Position numbers and translations under genes: made by a program. The notes beneath the pieces were generated by a model, which searched no databases, was not told where the DNA came from, and saw only the letters and a program-made list of their open reading frames with translations. Below are positions 9,370 through 22,696 of a stretch of DNA of 48,339 bases, in pieces; positions within the stretch are counted from its first letter, which is position 1; every line of letters starts with the position of its first letter. The DNA is from Deinococcus marmoris DSM 12784 (lineage in GTDB: Bacteria > Deinococcota > Deinococci > Deinococcales > Deinococcaceae): contig NZ_JNIV01000029.1 in the NCBI RefSeq assembly GCF_000701405.1, forward strand, positions 1-48,339, in the 5' to 3' direction.

Positions 9370-10268
9370 CCCTGCTGGCCTTTACCGGCAACCGCTTTCT
9401 GGCCGAGGAAGCCCTGCGCGAAACGCTGATCAGGCGGGGACTGAACCCGCGTGATCTGCCCCGACTGGGCGGCGACGACGTGACCGCCCAGACCCTGGGA
9501 CCGCACCTGTCCCCAGGTCTGTTCGGAGACGGTGGAGTGATCGTGGACTTTGAGGGGGTCAAGCCCGACAAGGCGCTGCTGGAACTGCTGGCGAGCGCGG
9601 AAGTCACGGTGGCCGTGCTGGACGAAACGGCCCCCGCCACGCGCACCAAGCTGTATCAGGCACGTGGCGAACAGATCGTCTCGGCTGCGCCCAGCAAGCC
9701 CGGCGAGATCAGCGGCTGGGTGGTGCAGTACGCCAGAAAGCAGAAGCTGCCGCTGGACAAAGACGCCGCCGCCTACCTGGCCGAGGTCTTCGGCTCCGAT
9801 CTGGCCGGGATCGCCAGTGAGCTGACCAAGCTGGCGCTGCTGGGCGGCCCCCACACCCGCCAGAGCGTGCAGCGCATCGTGGGCCGCGAGCCGCCGGGCG
9901 ACAGCTTTGCCATGCTGGGCGCAGCGACGGCGGGCCGCCCCGGCGAGGCGGTGGGCCAACTGCGGCGGCTCATGGCCTCCGGCGAGGACCCCTTCAAGCT
10001 GATGGGCGCGGTGGTGTGGCAGTACAGCCTGGTGGCCCGCTGTGTGGCCCTGTTGCAGGAAGAAGGCCGCGTCACTGAAACAGCGGCAGCCCAGCGTCTG
10101 GGCGTCAAGCCGTATCCGGCCAAGAAGGCGCTGGACGTGGCCCGCAAACTGAACGAGGCCAGGATTCGCGCCCATCTGGGCCGCATTCTGGACGCCGATC
10201 TGGCGATGAAACGCGGGCTGGACGCTGGAGTCACGCTGGAGCGGCTGATCGTGCAACTGAGCGTATAG
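9366..10268 (+). CDS. holA: DNA polymerase III delta subunit
   Basis: The 300-residue product has the delta subunit layout: an N-terminal AAA-like region (LLAFTGNRFLAEEALRETL), a central segment with AWVVQYARKQKLPLDKDAAAY-like lid features, and a C-terminal collar domain with PFKLMGAVVWQYSLVARC and GVKPYPAKKAL. Delta opens the beta clamp within the clamp loader. As usual it has no functional Walker A. The TTG start overlaps the TGA of the upstream kinase gene and fits the position where homologues begin. It is convergent with the LGFP-like gene, with a hairpin between them. Confidence 0.88.
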   Translation: MTLLAFTGNRFLAEEALRETLIRRGLNPRDLPRLGGDDVTAQTLGPHLSPGLFGDGGVIVDFEGVKPDKALLELLASAEVTVAVLDETAPATRTKLYQARGEQIVSAAPSKPGEISGWVVQYARKQKLPLDKDAAAYLAEVFGSDLAGIASELTKLALLGGPHTRQSVQRIVGREPPGDSFAMLGAATAGRPGEAVGQLRRLMASGEDPFKLMGAVVWQYSLVARCVALLQEEGRVTETAAAQRLGVKPYPAKKALDVARKLNEARIRAHLGRILDADLAMKRGLDAGVTLERLIVQLSV

Positions 10269-10296
10269 CACGCTGCCTGAGCGTCCAAAAGCCTAA

Positions 10297-10334
10297 CCGT
10301 CCAACCGCAAACACAATTCTGAGCGGTTTGACGG
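10297..10334. terminator. Hairpin between convergent holA and LGFP-like gene
   Basis: CCGTCCAACCGC (10297-10308) pairs with GCGGTTTGACGG (10323-10334), 11 of 12 positions, with a 14-base loop. It lies between two convergent stops, so it may terminate both. Confidence 0.5.
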
Positions 10335-10354
10335 TTTGACTCTCAGACAGCCCT

Positions 10355-11791
10355 TCAAATCCGAATATCGTTCAGCATGGTCTGCGCCGCCCCGGCGGCA
10401 AAACGTCCAGCCACGTCGGGGCGGAAGTACAGGGTCAGACCGCCGTCCTTCATGACCTTGAAGCTCAGGAGGCCCGCAATGGCGGGAACGCTGCCCAGCG
10501 CAATCGGGCGGTTGAAGATGGCCGCCAGGTTGTCGTGCAGCGCGTTTGCCACAGCCTGCACGCCAAGACCCGCGAAGTTGTCCACATGAATGCCGATCAC
10601 CCCGGCCTGCCGCGCGCTCAGGGCCACCTCGCGCCGGGCGTCGGGCGGGGGCGAGGCGGCGAACTGCACCGGAATCGTGACCTCGAAGTTGGGATCGGGG
10701 ATGAACCAGTGGCCGCTGCTGATCTCGCCGGATACGCGGTAGGTGACCACCCGGTTGCCGCTGCGCGTGAAGTCGTAGGCGGTGTCGCTGACGCCGATGA
10801 TCACCACGGAATCAATCTCCACGCGGGGATCGTCGGCGGTGCGGCGGCGAAAGGCAGCGGCAAAAGCGGCCAGCACCTGCGCGCCGCTCAGGCTGGCGGT
10901 GGCCGGTTCCACCACGCCGTTGCCCTCAAAAAAGATCACGCCGTTCTGAAAGTCGCTGTACCACTGCCACGGGTTCTGGCCGATGTTCAGCTCATCCGAT
11001 GTGGGATAGCCGTACGCGCCGCGCTCCCAGCCGGTCTGCGCCCAGCGGGCACGTATGCCGCCGCGCACCGTCATCGGCCCGGTTCGGGGATGCCAGTAGA
11101 TGCTGCCGTTGCCAGAGCAGTGGTTGTAGCGCCCCACGCTATCCGGGGTGCTGGTTTCATCGGTGACGGGCAGTGCCAGATCGCTGTTCGGCCCCCCCTT
11201 GCTGTCGTACTTGCGCCGGATTTCGCCGTGAAGCTCATGCGCCCCGCTGAACGGCGAGAAATAGATGTCGGCGTTCTGAAAGCGTTCGCGGTGGCCCCCG
11301 CGCACCGCCTCGCAGCCGGAGACGGCGTTACCGGTAAAGCCCGCACCCAGCGCCGCCGCCTTGGCGTCGATGTTGGGGCAGGGATCGTTCTCGTTCAGGG
11401 CCAGGTTGTTCACGTCCACACGAATATCCGCGAAATCGCCGCCCTCGTCAGTGTTGCGGACGCGCACATTGAAGCCGCGCGAGGCCCCACTGGCCACCAT
11501 GCCATCAAAACTGGCGCGGCCATCCAGATCGGTGGTGTTCTCGCTGGTCCCCTCGTACAGCAGCGCACGGCCCGCCACATTCACCGCGCCGCCTGCCGCC
11601 TGCCGGTACGTGACACGCAGTTCCACCCGCACCTCGCCGCCGCACTTGCCTATAGTCAGATCGGTCAGCTCTGGCCGGGAGGCGTCCAGCACCAGCGTTC
11701 CACCCCGGGTCACATGGGCATGTTCGTCGCTGCCGAAGGTCTCGTCGTCGGTGATGTCCATCCTGACGCCGTGCGTGATTCTGTTCTGCAT
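10355..11791 (-). CDS. LGFP-repeat-like protein of unknown function
   Basis: The product has 478 residues. ATG at 11789-11791 is chosen because AAGGAGG lies at good distance upstream. The centre carries repeats like the LGFP module of actinobacterial cell-surface proteins: an IYFSPFSGAHELHGEI unit with LALPVTDE, then an IYWHPRTGPMTVRGGI unit with GAYGYPTSDE and GVIFFEGNG. The N-terminal third looks like a beta-sandwich (LTIGKCGGEVRVELRVTYRQ). The C-terminal part has a segment beginning EIDSVVIIGVSDTAYDF. I see no signal peptide. Its function is unknown; LGFP modules are thought to bind cell-wall material, but without export that may not apply here. Confidence 0.72.
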   Translation of the reverse strand: MQNRITHGVRMDITDDETFGSDEHAHVTRGGTLVLDASRPELTDLTIGKCGGEVRVELRVTYRQAAGGAVNVAGRALLYEGTSENTTDLDGRASFDGMVASGASRGFNVRVRNTDEGGDFADIRVDVNNLALNENDPCPNIDAKAAALGAGFTGNAVSGCEAVRGGHRERFQNADIYFSPFSGAHELHGEIRRKYDSKGGPNSDLALPVTDETSTPDSVGRYNHCSGNGSIYWHPRTGPMTVRGGIRARWAQTGWERGAYGYPTSDELNIGQNPWQWYSDFQNGVIFFEGNGVVEPATASLSGAQVLAAFAAAFRRRTADDPRVEIDSVVIIGVSDTAYDFTRSGNRVVTYRVSGEISSGHWFIPDPNFEVTIPVQFAASPPPDARREVALSARQAGVIGIHVDNFAGLGVQAVANALHDNLAAIFNRPIALGSVPAIAGLLSFKVMKDGGLTLYFRPDVAGRFAAGAAQTMLNDIRI

Positions 11792-12012
11792 CCCTGCCGC
11801 CTCCTTGCAGGCTTCGGAAAGGCTCCCTCCCGGCTGCAAGTCGGTTGTACCCGGCGGGCCGTGACCGGGCCATGATCGGCAGAGGTGGACGTGCAGTGGG
11901 CGGCAGACCACAACGCCCGCCTCCCAGAATGATAGAATTGAACCCAGTCTAATTAAGTTGCTACCTCTCTTTTTCACCACTTTTCCCCAGCCTCTTGCAA
12001 GGAGTGTCCAGC

Positions 12013-13149
12013 ATGGATTTCACCCTGAACGACGAACAGCGCCAGCTCCAGCAACTCGCCCGCGACTTTGCCCGCAAGGAAATCATCCCGATTGCCGCCG
12101 AGTATGACCGCCGTGAAGAACTGCCGTGGCAGGTGGTGGAAAAGGCGTTTGAAGTGGGGCTGCTCAACCCCACCATCCCCGAACACGCCGGGGGCCTGGG
12201 CCTGGGCATGTTCGACGAATGCCTGATCGGCGAGGAACTGGCCTACGGCTGCATGGGCATCTACACCGTGCTGATGGCCTCCGAGCTGGGGATTGCGCCC
12301 ATCCTGATCGGCGGCACCGAGGAGCAGCAGGCCCGCTTCCTGGGACCGCTGACCGAGAAAGCCGGGCTGGCGGCGTTTGCCCTCTCCGAACCCGGCAACG
12401 GCTCGGACGCAGCGGGCATGGCGACCACCGTGCGCGACGACGGCGACGCCTGGATTCTGAACGGCGCGAAGATGTGGATCAGCAACGGCGGGCTGGCCGA
12501 GTTCAACGTGGTCTTCGCCACCACAGACAAGAACGGCGGGCATAAGGCGACGGTGGCGCTGGTGGTCCCCAAAGACGCCCCCGGTTTCAGCCACAACAAG
12601 ATCAAGCACAAGATGGGCCAGCGCGCCAGCCTGACCAGCGAACTGGTGTTCGAGGACGTGCGCGTGCCCAAGGAAAACCAACTGGGCGGGATGGGCGACG
12701 GTTTCAAGATCGCCATGAAGACGCTGGACAAGACCCGCATTCCGGTGGCTGCCGGGTCCGTGGGCATTGCCCGCCGCGCGATGGAAGAGAGCATCAAGTA
12801 CGCCAAGGAGCGCGAGGCGTTCGGCAAGCCCATTACCGAATTTCAGGCCATCCAGTTCAAGCTGGCCGAGATGGCGATGGGCATCGAAACGGGCCGCCTG
12901 ATGTACCAGAAGGCCGCGTGGCTGGTGGACCAGGGAATGCCGCACGGCTTCGAGAGCGCGATTGCCAAGGCGTACTGCTCGGAAATGGCCTTCAGCGCCG
13001 CCAACGAGGGCATTCAGGTGCATGGCGGTTACGGCTACGTGGGCGAGTACCCGGTGGAAAAGCTGCTGCGCGACGTGAAGCTCAACATGATCTACGAGGG
13101 AACCAACGAGATTCAGCGCGTGGTGATTGCCCGGAACCTGCTGAAGTAA
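12013..13149 (+). CDS. Acyl-CoA dehydrogenase
   Basis: The 378-residue enzyme oxidises acyl-CoA to the 2-enoyl form with FAD, passing electrons to ETF. FALSEPGNGSDAAGMATT is the FAD/substrate-binding signature, WILNGAKMWISNGG follows, QVHGGYGYVGEYPVEKLLRD is the second family pattern, and the catalytic Glu is expected in IYEGTNEIQ near residue 361. Length fits the short-chain type. ATG at 12013 has AAGGAG starting 14 bases upstream. It is divergent from the LGFP-like gene and followed by a hairpin with a T tract. No other beta-oxidation gene is nearby. Confidence 0.95.
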   Translation: MDFTLNDEQRQLQQLARDFARKEIIPIAAEYDRREELPWQVVEKAFEVGLLNPTIPEHAGGLGLGMFDECLIGEELAYGCMGIYTVLMASELGIAPILIGGTEEQQARFLGPLTEKAGLAAFALSEPGNGSDAAGMATTVRDDGDAWILNGAKMWISNGGLAEFNVVFATTDKNGGHKATVALVVPKDAPGFSHNKIKHKMGQRASLTSELVFEDVRVPKENQLGGMGDGFKIAMKTLDKTRIPVAAGSVGIARRAMEESIKYAKEREAFGKPITEFQAIQFKLAEMAMGIETGRLMYQKAAWLVDQGMPHGFESAIAKAYCSEMAFSAANEGIQVHGGYGYVGEYPVEKLLRDVKLNMIYEGTNEIQRVVIARNLLK

Positions 13150-13167
13150 AGGCCGCACATCCATCCC

Positions 13168-13197
13168 TCTCCCCTGCCCTGCGGAGAGGGTTTTCTT
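13168..13197 (+). terminator. Terminator after acyl-CoA dehydrogenase
   Basis: CCCTCTC and GAGAGGG form a stem around a C-rich loop, followed by TTTTCTTA, a short rho-independent-like terminator about 20 bases after the stop. Confidence 0.6.
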
Positions 13198-13611
13198 ATC
13201 GCCTGTCCGGCTCCCTTTGCTCATCCCCACTGGACTGCGGGTACGGTCAGCGCAGGAACAGCCCGATGACTGTGGCCGTACTGATGGTCAGAAGAGTCAC
13301 CAGCACTCTGCTTTCCTGTTGGAAGGGCAGCCCGCGCGGTGGGTCAGGCCGGAGAGTGCGCCGCCGTCCATGCCGCCGTACCCGCTCCAGACGCTGCGAG
13401 TCATGTCCATCGCCCCGCGGTCACCGTTCTGTTCGGGTTCACCGGGGCCACAGGTAGGGAGAAATGGGCAGCCCTGCCACGTTCGCCCTAGGGCTGCCAC
13501 AACTGCCGCACACCGGGCCGCGTTGACACACATGCACCGCGCTCCGCATCAGCGGGCAGCACAGCAGCATCCGATTCCCCACCATTACGCCCCCAGCAGA
13601 ATCAACCCTGA
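13198..13611. other. Gene-poor gap before uvrD, with a 9-bp inverted repeat
   Basis: No frame in this stretch shows a recognisable protein, good start or clean codon use; short open frames on both strands look random. The only structure I see is a perfect inverted repeat, GGCAGCCCT at 13467-13475 and AGGGCTGCC at 13490-13498. It may hold a decayed gene or an untranslated RNA. Confidence 0.5.
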
Positions 13612-13617
13612 TAGACT
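13612..13617 (+). promoter_or_regulatory. Leaderless -10 box of uvrD
   Basis: TAGACT ends six bases before the GTG at 13624. I found no clear palindromic radiation/desiccation response motif in front of it. Confidence 0.6.
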
Positions 13618-13623
13618 CCTGCG

Positions 13624-15855
<2,232 letters not shown>

Positions 15856-15918
15856 ACGTCCCTGGGCCAGAAAAAACGCTGAGAGGCGGCCCTGACCGCC
15901 CGCTTACAGCCCATTTGC

Positions 15919-15924
15919 TATCCT
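15919..15924 (+). promoter_or_regulatory. Leaderless -10 box of c-di-AMP receptor gene
   Basis: TATCCT ends seven bases before the ATG at 15932. Confidence 0.55.
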
Positions 15925-15931
15925 GACCGCT

Positions 15932-16261
<330 letters not shown>

Positions 16262-16282
16262 CCGCTCAGCCATTCTTCCGGT

Positions 16283-16882
16283 TCACTGCACCCCCAGCGC
16301 CGCCAGTTCCTCACGGAGTTGCGCGGCGTCTCTGTACTGCACGGCGCTCATGCCCACCGAGCGGGCGGCCTCTGCGTTCTGGGAGCGGTCGTCGATCATG
16401 ACGGCCTCCTCGGCCTTAACGTTGGCGAGTTGCAGGGCCAGGCGGTAAATGGCCGGGTTGGGCTTCATCACGCCCAGGTAACACGAGGAAAAGAAGCCCA
16501 GCAGGAAATCGTGCAGGCCGAAGCTGCGGATGCGGTGATCGTTGAGGTCATGGCCCTCGTTGTTCAGCGAGTACATGCGCCAGCGCCCGGACAGCTCACG
16601 GGCCAGCGCCAGTGCGTCCTCGTGCGGCTGGCTCTCGGCCTCCATCGCGGCGCGGAACTCGTCAGGAGAAAAGTCGCGCGGGGTGTAGAACAGCGTCTGT
16701 GCCATGTATTCGGCCAGCGTCATGCGGCCCAGCTCCAGCTCCGGCGCGGCCAGTTTGTGTCGCTCGGTGAATTCGGTGGCGTCCAGACCGAAGCGCTTCA
16801 GCACGTCTGCCCGCTGCTCGCGGTCCCAGCCGTTGGTCAGAAGTACGCCGCCGATATCCCAGAACACTGCTTTGATGGTCAT
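16283..16882 (-). CDS. HAD-like hydrolase with DxG motif I
   Basis: The 199-residue protein belongs to the HAD-IA branch containing YihX and epoxide-hydrolase N-terminal-like proteins. Motif I is AVFWDIGGVLLTNG with nucleophile Asp9, but the second acidic residue is replaced by Gly11, a known variation that weakens phosphatase chemistry in some members. MYSLNNEG is motif II, LGVMKPNPAIYRLALQ gives the motif III lysine and VMIDDRSQNAEAARSVG is motif IV. A leaderless -10 box supports the ATG at 16880-16882. The substrate is unknown. Confidence 0.88.
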   Translation of the reverse strand: MTIKAVFWDIGGVLLTNGWDREQRADVLKRFGLDATEFTERHKLAAPELELGRMTLAEYMAQTLFYTPRDFSPDEFRAAMEAESQPHEDALALARELSGRWRMYSLNNEGHDLNDHRIRSFGLHDFLLGFFSSCYLGVMKPNPAIYRLALQLANVKAEEAVMIDDRSQNAEAARSVGMSAVQYRDAAQLREELAALGVQ

Positions 16883-16888
16883 GTGGAC

Positions 16889-16894
16889 AGCTTA
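16889..16894 (-). promoter_or_regulatory. Leaderless -10 box of HAD-like gene
   Basis: On the minus strand TAAGCT ends six bases before the ATG at 16882. Confidence 0.55.
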
Positions 16895-17052
16895 ATTGAT
16901 AGAGCTGCTGAATGTTTTTTAAGACAGGCTCGCCCAGGACAAACGGTCAGGAAAACGACAGTGGGAATACGGACTTTTTTCGATGCGATGAAATCACGCG
17001 TTTGATTTCTCAGTATCAATGAGAAGAAGCCGAAAATCTTTCAGATGCCCCC
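16895..17052. other. AT-richer upstream part of the mntH control region
   Basis: No gene is seen here. TTCTCA (17007-17012) and TGAGAA (17020-17025) form a small inverted repeat with a seven-base loop, a possible second protein-binding site. Confidence 0.4.
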
Positions 17053-17081
17053 TTGTAATCCGGTTTAGGTGGAACTAAAGT
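17053..17081 (+). promoter_or_regulatory. mntH promoter
   Basis: TTGTAA (17053-17058) as -35 and TAAAGT (17076-17081) as -10 are separated by exactly 17 bases. Transcription would start near 17088 and give a leader of about 130 bases, in contrast to the leaderless genes around it. Confidence 0.6.
17064..17079. promoter_or_regulatory. Candidate MntR/DtxR-type operator in the mntH promoter
   Basis: TTTAGGTGGAACTAAA differs by one base from the TTTAGG-N4-CCTAAA pattern recognised by metal-dependent DtxR/MntR repressors. It fills the spacer and overlaps the -10 box, so a bound repressor would block RNA polymerase. Mn-loaded repression of mntH is the usual logic of the family; applying it here is inference. 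Confidence 0.55.
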
Positions 17082-17152
17082 GCGCCATGCTTTTTAATGC
17101 AGCACCCCCCCCACCTGCCCACGGCAACCCCCCATCGACCTTCCTTGCACTG

Positions 17153-17219
17153 GAGGTCCACCTCTTCACTGGTCTTCTTCTGTGACTGAAGAAAAGGGCT
17201 GGCGGCAGGAGGTGAGTCG
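17153..17219 (+). promoter_or_regulatory. Possible SD-sequestering switch in the mntH leader
   Basis: CACCTC (17159-17164) can pair with GAGGTG (17209-17214) inside the Shine-Dalgarno sequence. The overlapping ACCTC (17160-17164) can instead pair with GAGGT (17153-17157) just upstream. TTCTTC/GAAGAA (17175-17180, 17188-17193) forms a small hairpin between. Two exclusive foldings are possible. It does not resemble the yybP-ykoY manganese riboswitch. Confidence 0.35.
17207..17215 (+). promoter_or_regulatory. Full-length Shine-Dalgarno deciding the CTG start of mntH
   Basis: AGGAGGTGA is completely complementary to the 16S rRNA tail. With AGGAGG ending at 17212, seven bases lie before the CTG at 17220, an ideal spacing. 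Confidence 0.65.
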
Positions 17220-18497
17220 CTGAGCGACGTTGAGCGGATCAAGATCGACTACAGCAAGCCCCCCTGGCGGCGATTTCTGGCCTTTCTGGGACCGGGGGCA
17301 CTGGTGGCAGTGGGCTATATGGACCCTGGCAACTGGGCCACGTCCATCGCCGGGGGCAGCGCTTACGGCTACACGCTGCTGAGCATGGTTTTAATTTCCT
17401 CGCTGATGGCCATTTATTTGCAGGCCCTGACCGCGCGGCTGGGCGTCGCCACCGGTCGCGATCTGGCGCAGGCGTGCCGGGATCACTTCAGCAAGCCCGC
17501 CGCCATGTTCCTGTGGATCTCCGCCGAGATCGCCATCATCGCCACCGATCTGGCCGAGGTGATCGGCACGGCCATCGCCCTGAATCTGCTGTTCGGAATC
17601 CCGCTGCTGATCGGCGTGATCATCACGGTGGCCGACGTGCTGCTGATCCTGATGCTGCAACAGCGCGGCTTCCGGTACATCGAGGCGCTGGTCATCACCT
17701 TGATCGCCACCATCGCCGTGGCCTTCATCTTCGAGATGGTCTTTTCGCGGCCCGAACTTGCACCACTGCTGGCGGGCTTCGTGCCGTCACGCCAACTGCT
17801 GGACCCCGGCGTGCTGTACGTGGGGATCGGCATTCTGGGGGCCACGGTGATGCCGCACAACCTGTACCTGCATTCAGCCATCGTCAACACGCGCGGCTAC
17901 GACCGCACGCCCGAAGGCAAGCGCGAGGCCATCAAGTTCTTCACCATCGATTCCACCATCGCGCTGACTTTCGCCTTTTTTATCAATGCCTCGATTCTGG
18001 TTCTGGCGGCGGCGGCCTTCTACGCGGTGGGCCGCACCGACATCGCAGAAATTCAGGATGCTTACAAACTGCTCTCGCCGCTGCTGGGGGTGGGGGCCGC
18101 CAGCATTCTGTTTGCCGTGGCGCTGCTGGCCTCGGGCCAGAACAGCACGCTGACTGGCACCCTGACCGGGCAGATCGTCATGGAAGGCTTTGTCAACATT
18201 CGCCTGAAGCCGTGGCTGCGCCGCCTGATCACGCGGCTGCTGGCCGTCATTCCCACCGTGATCGTCATCCAGATCTACGGTGAGGGCAGCACCGGGCAAC
18301 TGCTCATCCTGTCGCAGGTCATCCTGTCGCTGCAACTGTCGTTTGCCGTCGTGCCGCTGATGATGTTCAGCAGTGACCCGGTCAAGATGGGCGAATTCGT
18401 GATCAACACCTTCTGGAAGTGGGTGGGCTGGGGCATCACCGCGCTGATCATCTGCCTGAACGTCTTTCTGCTGGCGCAGACGTTTTTCGGAGGCTAG
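17220..18497 (+). CDS. mntH: Nramp family Mn(II)/Fe(II) transporter with apparent CTG start
   Basis: The 425-residue product is a proton-coupled divalent metal importer of the inner membrane. [12 protein letters not shown] is the conserved DPGN metal-site motif of helix 1, and [12 protein letters not shown] is the MPH motif of helix 6. About eleven hydrophobic helices are visible. No ATG, GTG or TTG lies in frame between the upstream stop (17187) and GTG 17304, and starting at 17304 would remove most of helix 1. CTG at 17220 follows a perfect Shine-Dalgarno sequence and gives [18 protein letters not shown] as N-terminus, normal for the family. Manganese accumulation is linked to radiation resistance in Deinococcus, so control of this gene matters. 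Confidence 0.93.
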   Translation: MSDVERIKIDYSKPPWRRFLAFLGPGALVAVGYMDPGNWATSIAGGSAYGYTLLSMVLISSLMAIYLQALTARLGVATGRDLAQACRDHFSKPAAMFLWISAEIAIIATDLAEVIGTAIALNLLFGIPLLIGVIITVADVLLILMLQQRGFRYIEALVITLIATIAVAFIFEMVFSRPELAPLLAGFVPSRQLLDPGVLYVGIGILGATVMPHNLYLHSAIVNTRGYDRTPEGKREAIKFFTIDSTIALTFAFFINASILVLAAAAFYAVGRTDIAEIQDAYKLLSPLLGVGAASILFAVALLASGQNSTLTGTLTGQIVMEGFVNIRLKPWLRRLITRLLAVIPTVIVIQIYGEGSTGQLLILSQVILSLQLSFAVVPLMMFSSDPVKMGEFVINTFWKWVGWGITALIICLNVFLLAQTFFGG

Positions 18498-18510
18498 AGC
18501 GACGAAAGGT

Positions 18511-18543
18511 GGGCCGGGTCAGCCTGACGCCGACTCCCGGCCC
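18511..18543. terminator. Hairpin after mntH
   Basis: GGGCCGGG (18511-18518) and CCCGGCCC (18536-18543) pair perfectly. The hairpin overlaps the 3-prime end of the convergent small membrane gene. Confidence 0.45.
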
Positions 18544-18857
18544 TTCTTCAGTTGCCGCCAGGTTGAAATTCCACCGACAGTCAGCATGGCGGCCATGAAA
18601 ACGTAGACCCACACGGGCAAATTGCGTCCCGCCACCAGCACGTACAGGTAGGCAGCGATGAACAGCACGCCTGTGACGGCTGCCGGGAACAGGCTGGACT
18701 CCCCTCGCCGGAAACTGCGAATCCACCACGCCACCGACAGCGCGAACAGGGGCATGGTCCCGAAATACAGCGCGCCGAAGATGACCGGATTGACGCCGTA
18801 CTGCTCGCTGAGGGTCACGGTGGTCATGGAGACCCAGGCGATCAGCGATTGCAGCAC
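18519..18857 (-). CDS. Small membrane protein, three helices
   Basis: The product has about 112 residues. Three hydrophobic segments are clear: NPVIFGALYFGTMPLFALSV, LFPAAVTGVLFIAAYLYVLV and VWVYVFMAAMLTVGGIS, with basic loops (WWIRSFRRG, RQLKKG). I do not recognise the family. The start is uncertain: GTG at 18857 has GAGGA upstream, ATG at 18827 would save the first helix, and a TTG at 18887 gives a longer form. It is convergent with mntH and lies downstream of polA, in the same direction, with a gap of 68 bases. Confidence 0.65.
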   Translation of the reverse strand: MLQSLIAWVSMTTVTLSEQYGVNPVIFGALYFGTMPLFALSVAWWIRSFRRGESSLFPAAVTGVLFIAAYLYVLVAGRNLPVWVYVFMAAMLTVGGISTWRQLKKGRESASG

Positions 18858-18925
18858 GGCAGCTTCCTCATGTCGGGGATACGCCAAAGCAGGGCAGAAG
18901 GTTCAACCCACGGGCGACGCCAGCC

Positions 18926-21724
<2,799 letters not shown>

Positions 21725-21731
21725 ACGGACA

Positions 21732-21737
21732 ATTCTA
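21732..21737 (-). promoter_or_regulatory. Leaderless -10 box of polA
   Basis: On the minus strand TAGAAT ends seven bases before the ATG at 21724. It lies 20 bases from the stop of the gene at 21758, so polA is independently promoted. Confidence 0.55.
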
Positions 21738-21757
21738 CTCTGGGCGTAATAGGCAGA

Positions 21758-22240
21758 TCAGCGGCGGAGGCTGCGCTTGCCCATCCACACCCCAATCTGC
21801 CGTCCCATCGCGTCCAGCACCGGGCGGCTTTTCAGGCAGGCCACCAGGGCGCGGGTGGCGTGGTGTTCGTCGCCGCTCACGCCGTCCTGAAGGTGGCCGC
21901 GCACCACTGGATTCAGCACGCCGCGCACAAACAGCAGATCGCGCAATAAGTCGTCCACGGGGAGAACGGCATTCAGTTCCCCATCTGCCGTAACGGTCTG
22001 GACCACTGCCCGCCCGCGTTCATCCAGATCGAGGAGCGCGTGAAGCGGCGTTCCCCCTCTCTGGCTCACATGTTCGACGGTGGGCAAAAACGCGCGCACC
22101 AGATTCAGCGCGAGGCTGCGGCCCAGGAAGATCAGGCGCGGCTGATCGTGCAATGTGGCGTCCAATGTCTGGGCCAGATGGCGGGCCAGGCGGTCTCCCT
22201 CATCCATCTGGGCCTGGGTTTCGGCTTCGGTCTCGCTCAC
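21758..22240 (-). CDS. Conserved small protein of unknown function
   Basis: The 160-residue product has no signal peptide or membrane segment. It begins with an acidic Glu/Gln-rich stretch and contains RLIFLGRSLALNLVRAFLP and LVACLKSRPVLDAMGRQIG; the rest is predicted mainly helical. I do not recognise the family. The GTG at 22238-22240 has a TAGCCT -10 box six bases before it. It precedes polA in the same direction with 33 bases between them, which suggests partial co-transcription. Confidence 0.7.
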   Translation of the reverse strand: MSETEAETQAQMDEGDRLARHLAQTLDATLHDQPRLIFLGRSLALNLVRAFLPTVEHVSQRGGTPLHALLDLDERGRAVVQTVTADGELNAVLPVDDLLRDLLFVRGVLNPVVRGHLQDGVSGDEHHATRALVACLKSRPVLDAMGRQIGVWMGKRSLRR

Positions 22241-22246
22241 GGGCAG

Positions 22247-22252
22247 AGGCTA
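22247..22252 (-). promoter_or_regulatory. Leaderless -10 box of the gene upstream of polA
   Basis: On the minus strand TAGCCT ends six bases before the GTG at 22240. Confidence 0.55.
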
Positions 22253-22320
22253 GCGCAGGGGCGTGGGGAAGATTGGTGCAGGGTGATTATGGGGCGATTT
22301 TGGGTTGAGATTTTGTCCGG

Positions 22321-22490
<170 letters not shown>

Positions 22491-22696
22491 GCTACTTCGG
22501 TGATGTGGCTGCCTTCTGAAATGCAAGTGCCTGTGGATAGCCCCTTTGTCCTGCCGCGCATGGCTGTTCGCCTGCCTCGCTGTGGGCATCAGCGCGCGAA
22601 ATAGGTGCGAAAACACCGCCGACAGCCTCCCGGCATCTGTCTGGACAACCCTTATTTTCAGCGTCCACAGCGCGGTCTCCAGATGGGTCTGTGGGA

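Noticed and set aside
10535..11875. Long open frame antisense to the LGFP-like gene
   Set aside because: The sense strand has a perfect ribosome binding site and repeat modules; the antisense product is low-complexity and His/Ala-rich.
13500..13623. Radiation/desiccation response motif before uvrD
   Set aside because: No clear AT-rich 17-bp palindrome is visible by eye; a matrix scan would be needed.
17088..17219. Known manganese riboswitch (yybP-ykoY) in the mntH leader
   Set aside because: I could not find its conserved loops; only the SD/anti-SD pairings are visible.
17304..18497. mntH starting at GTG 17304
   Set aside because: This cuts off most of transmembrane helix 1, whereas CTG 17220 follows an ideal Shine-Dalgarno sequence.
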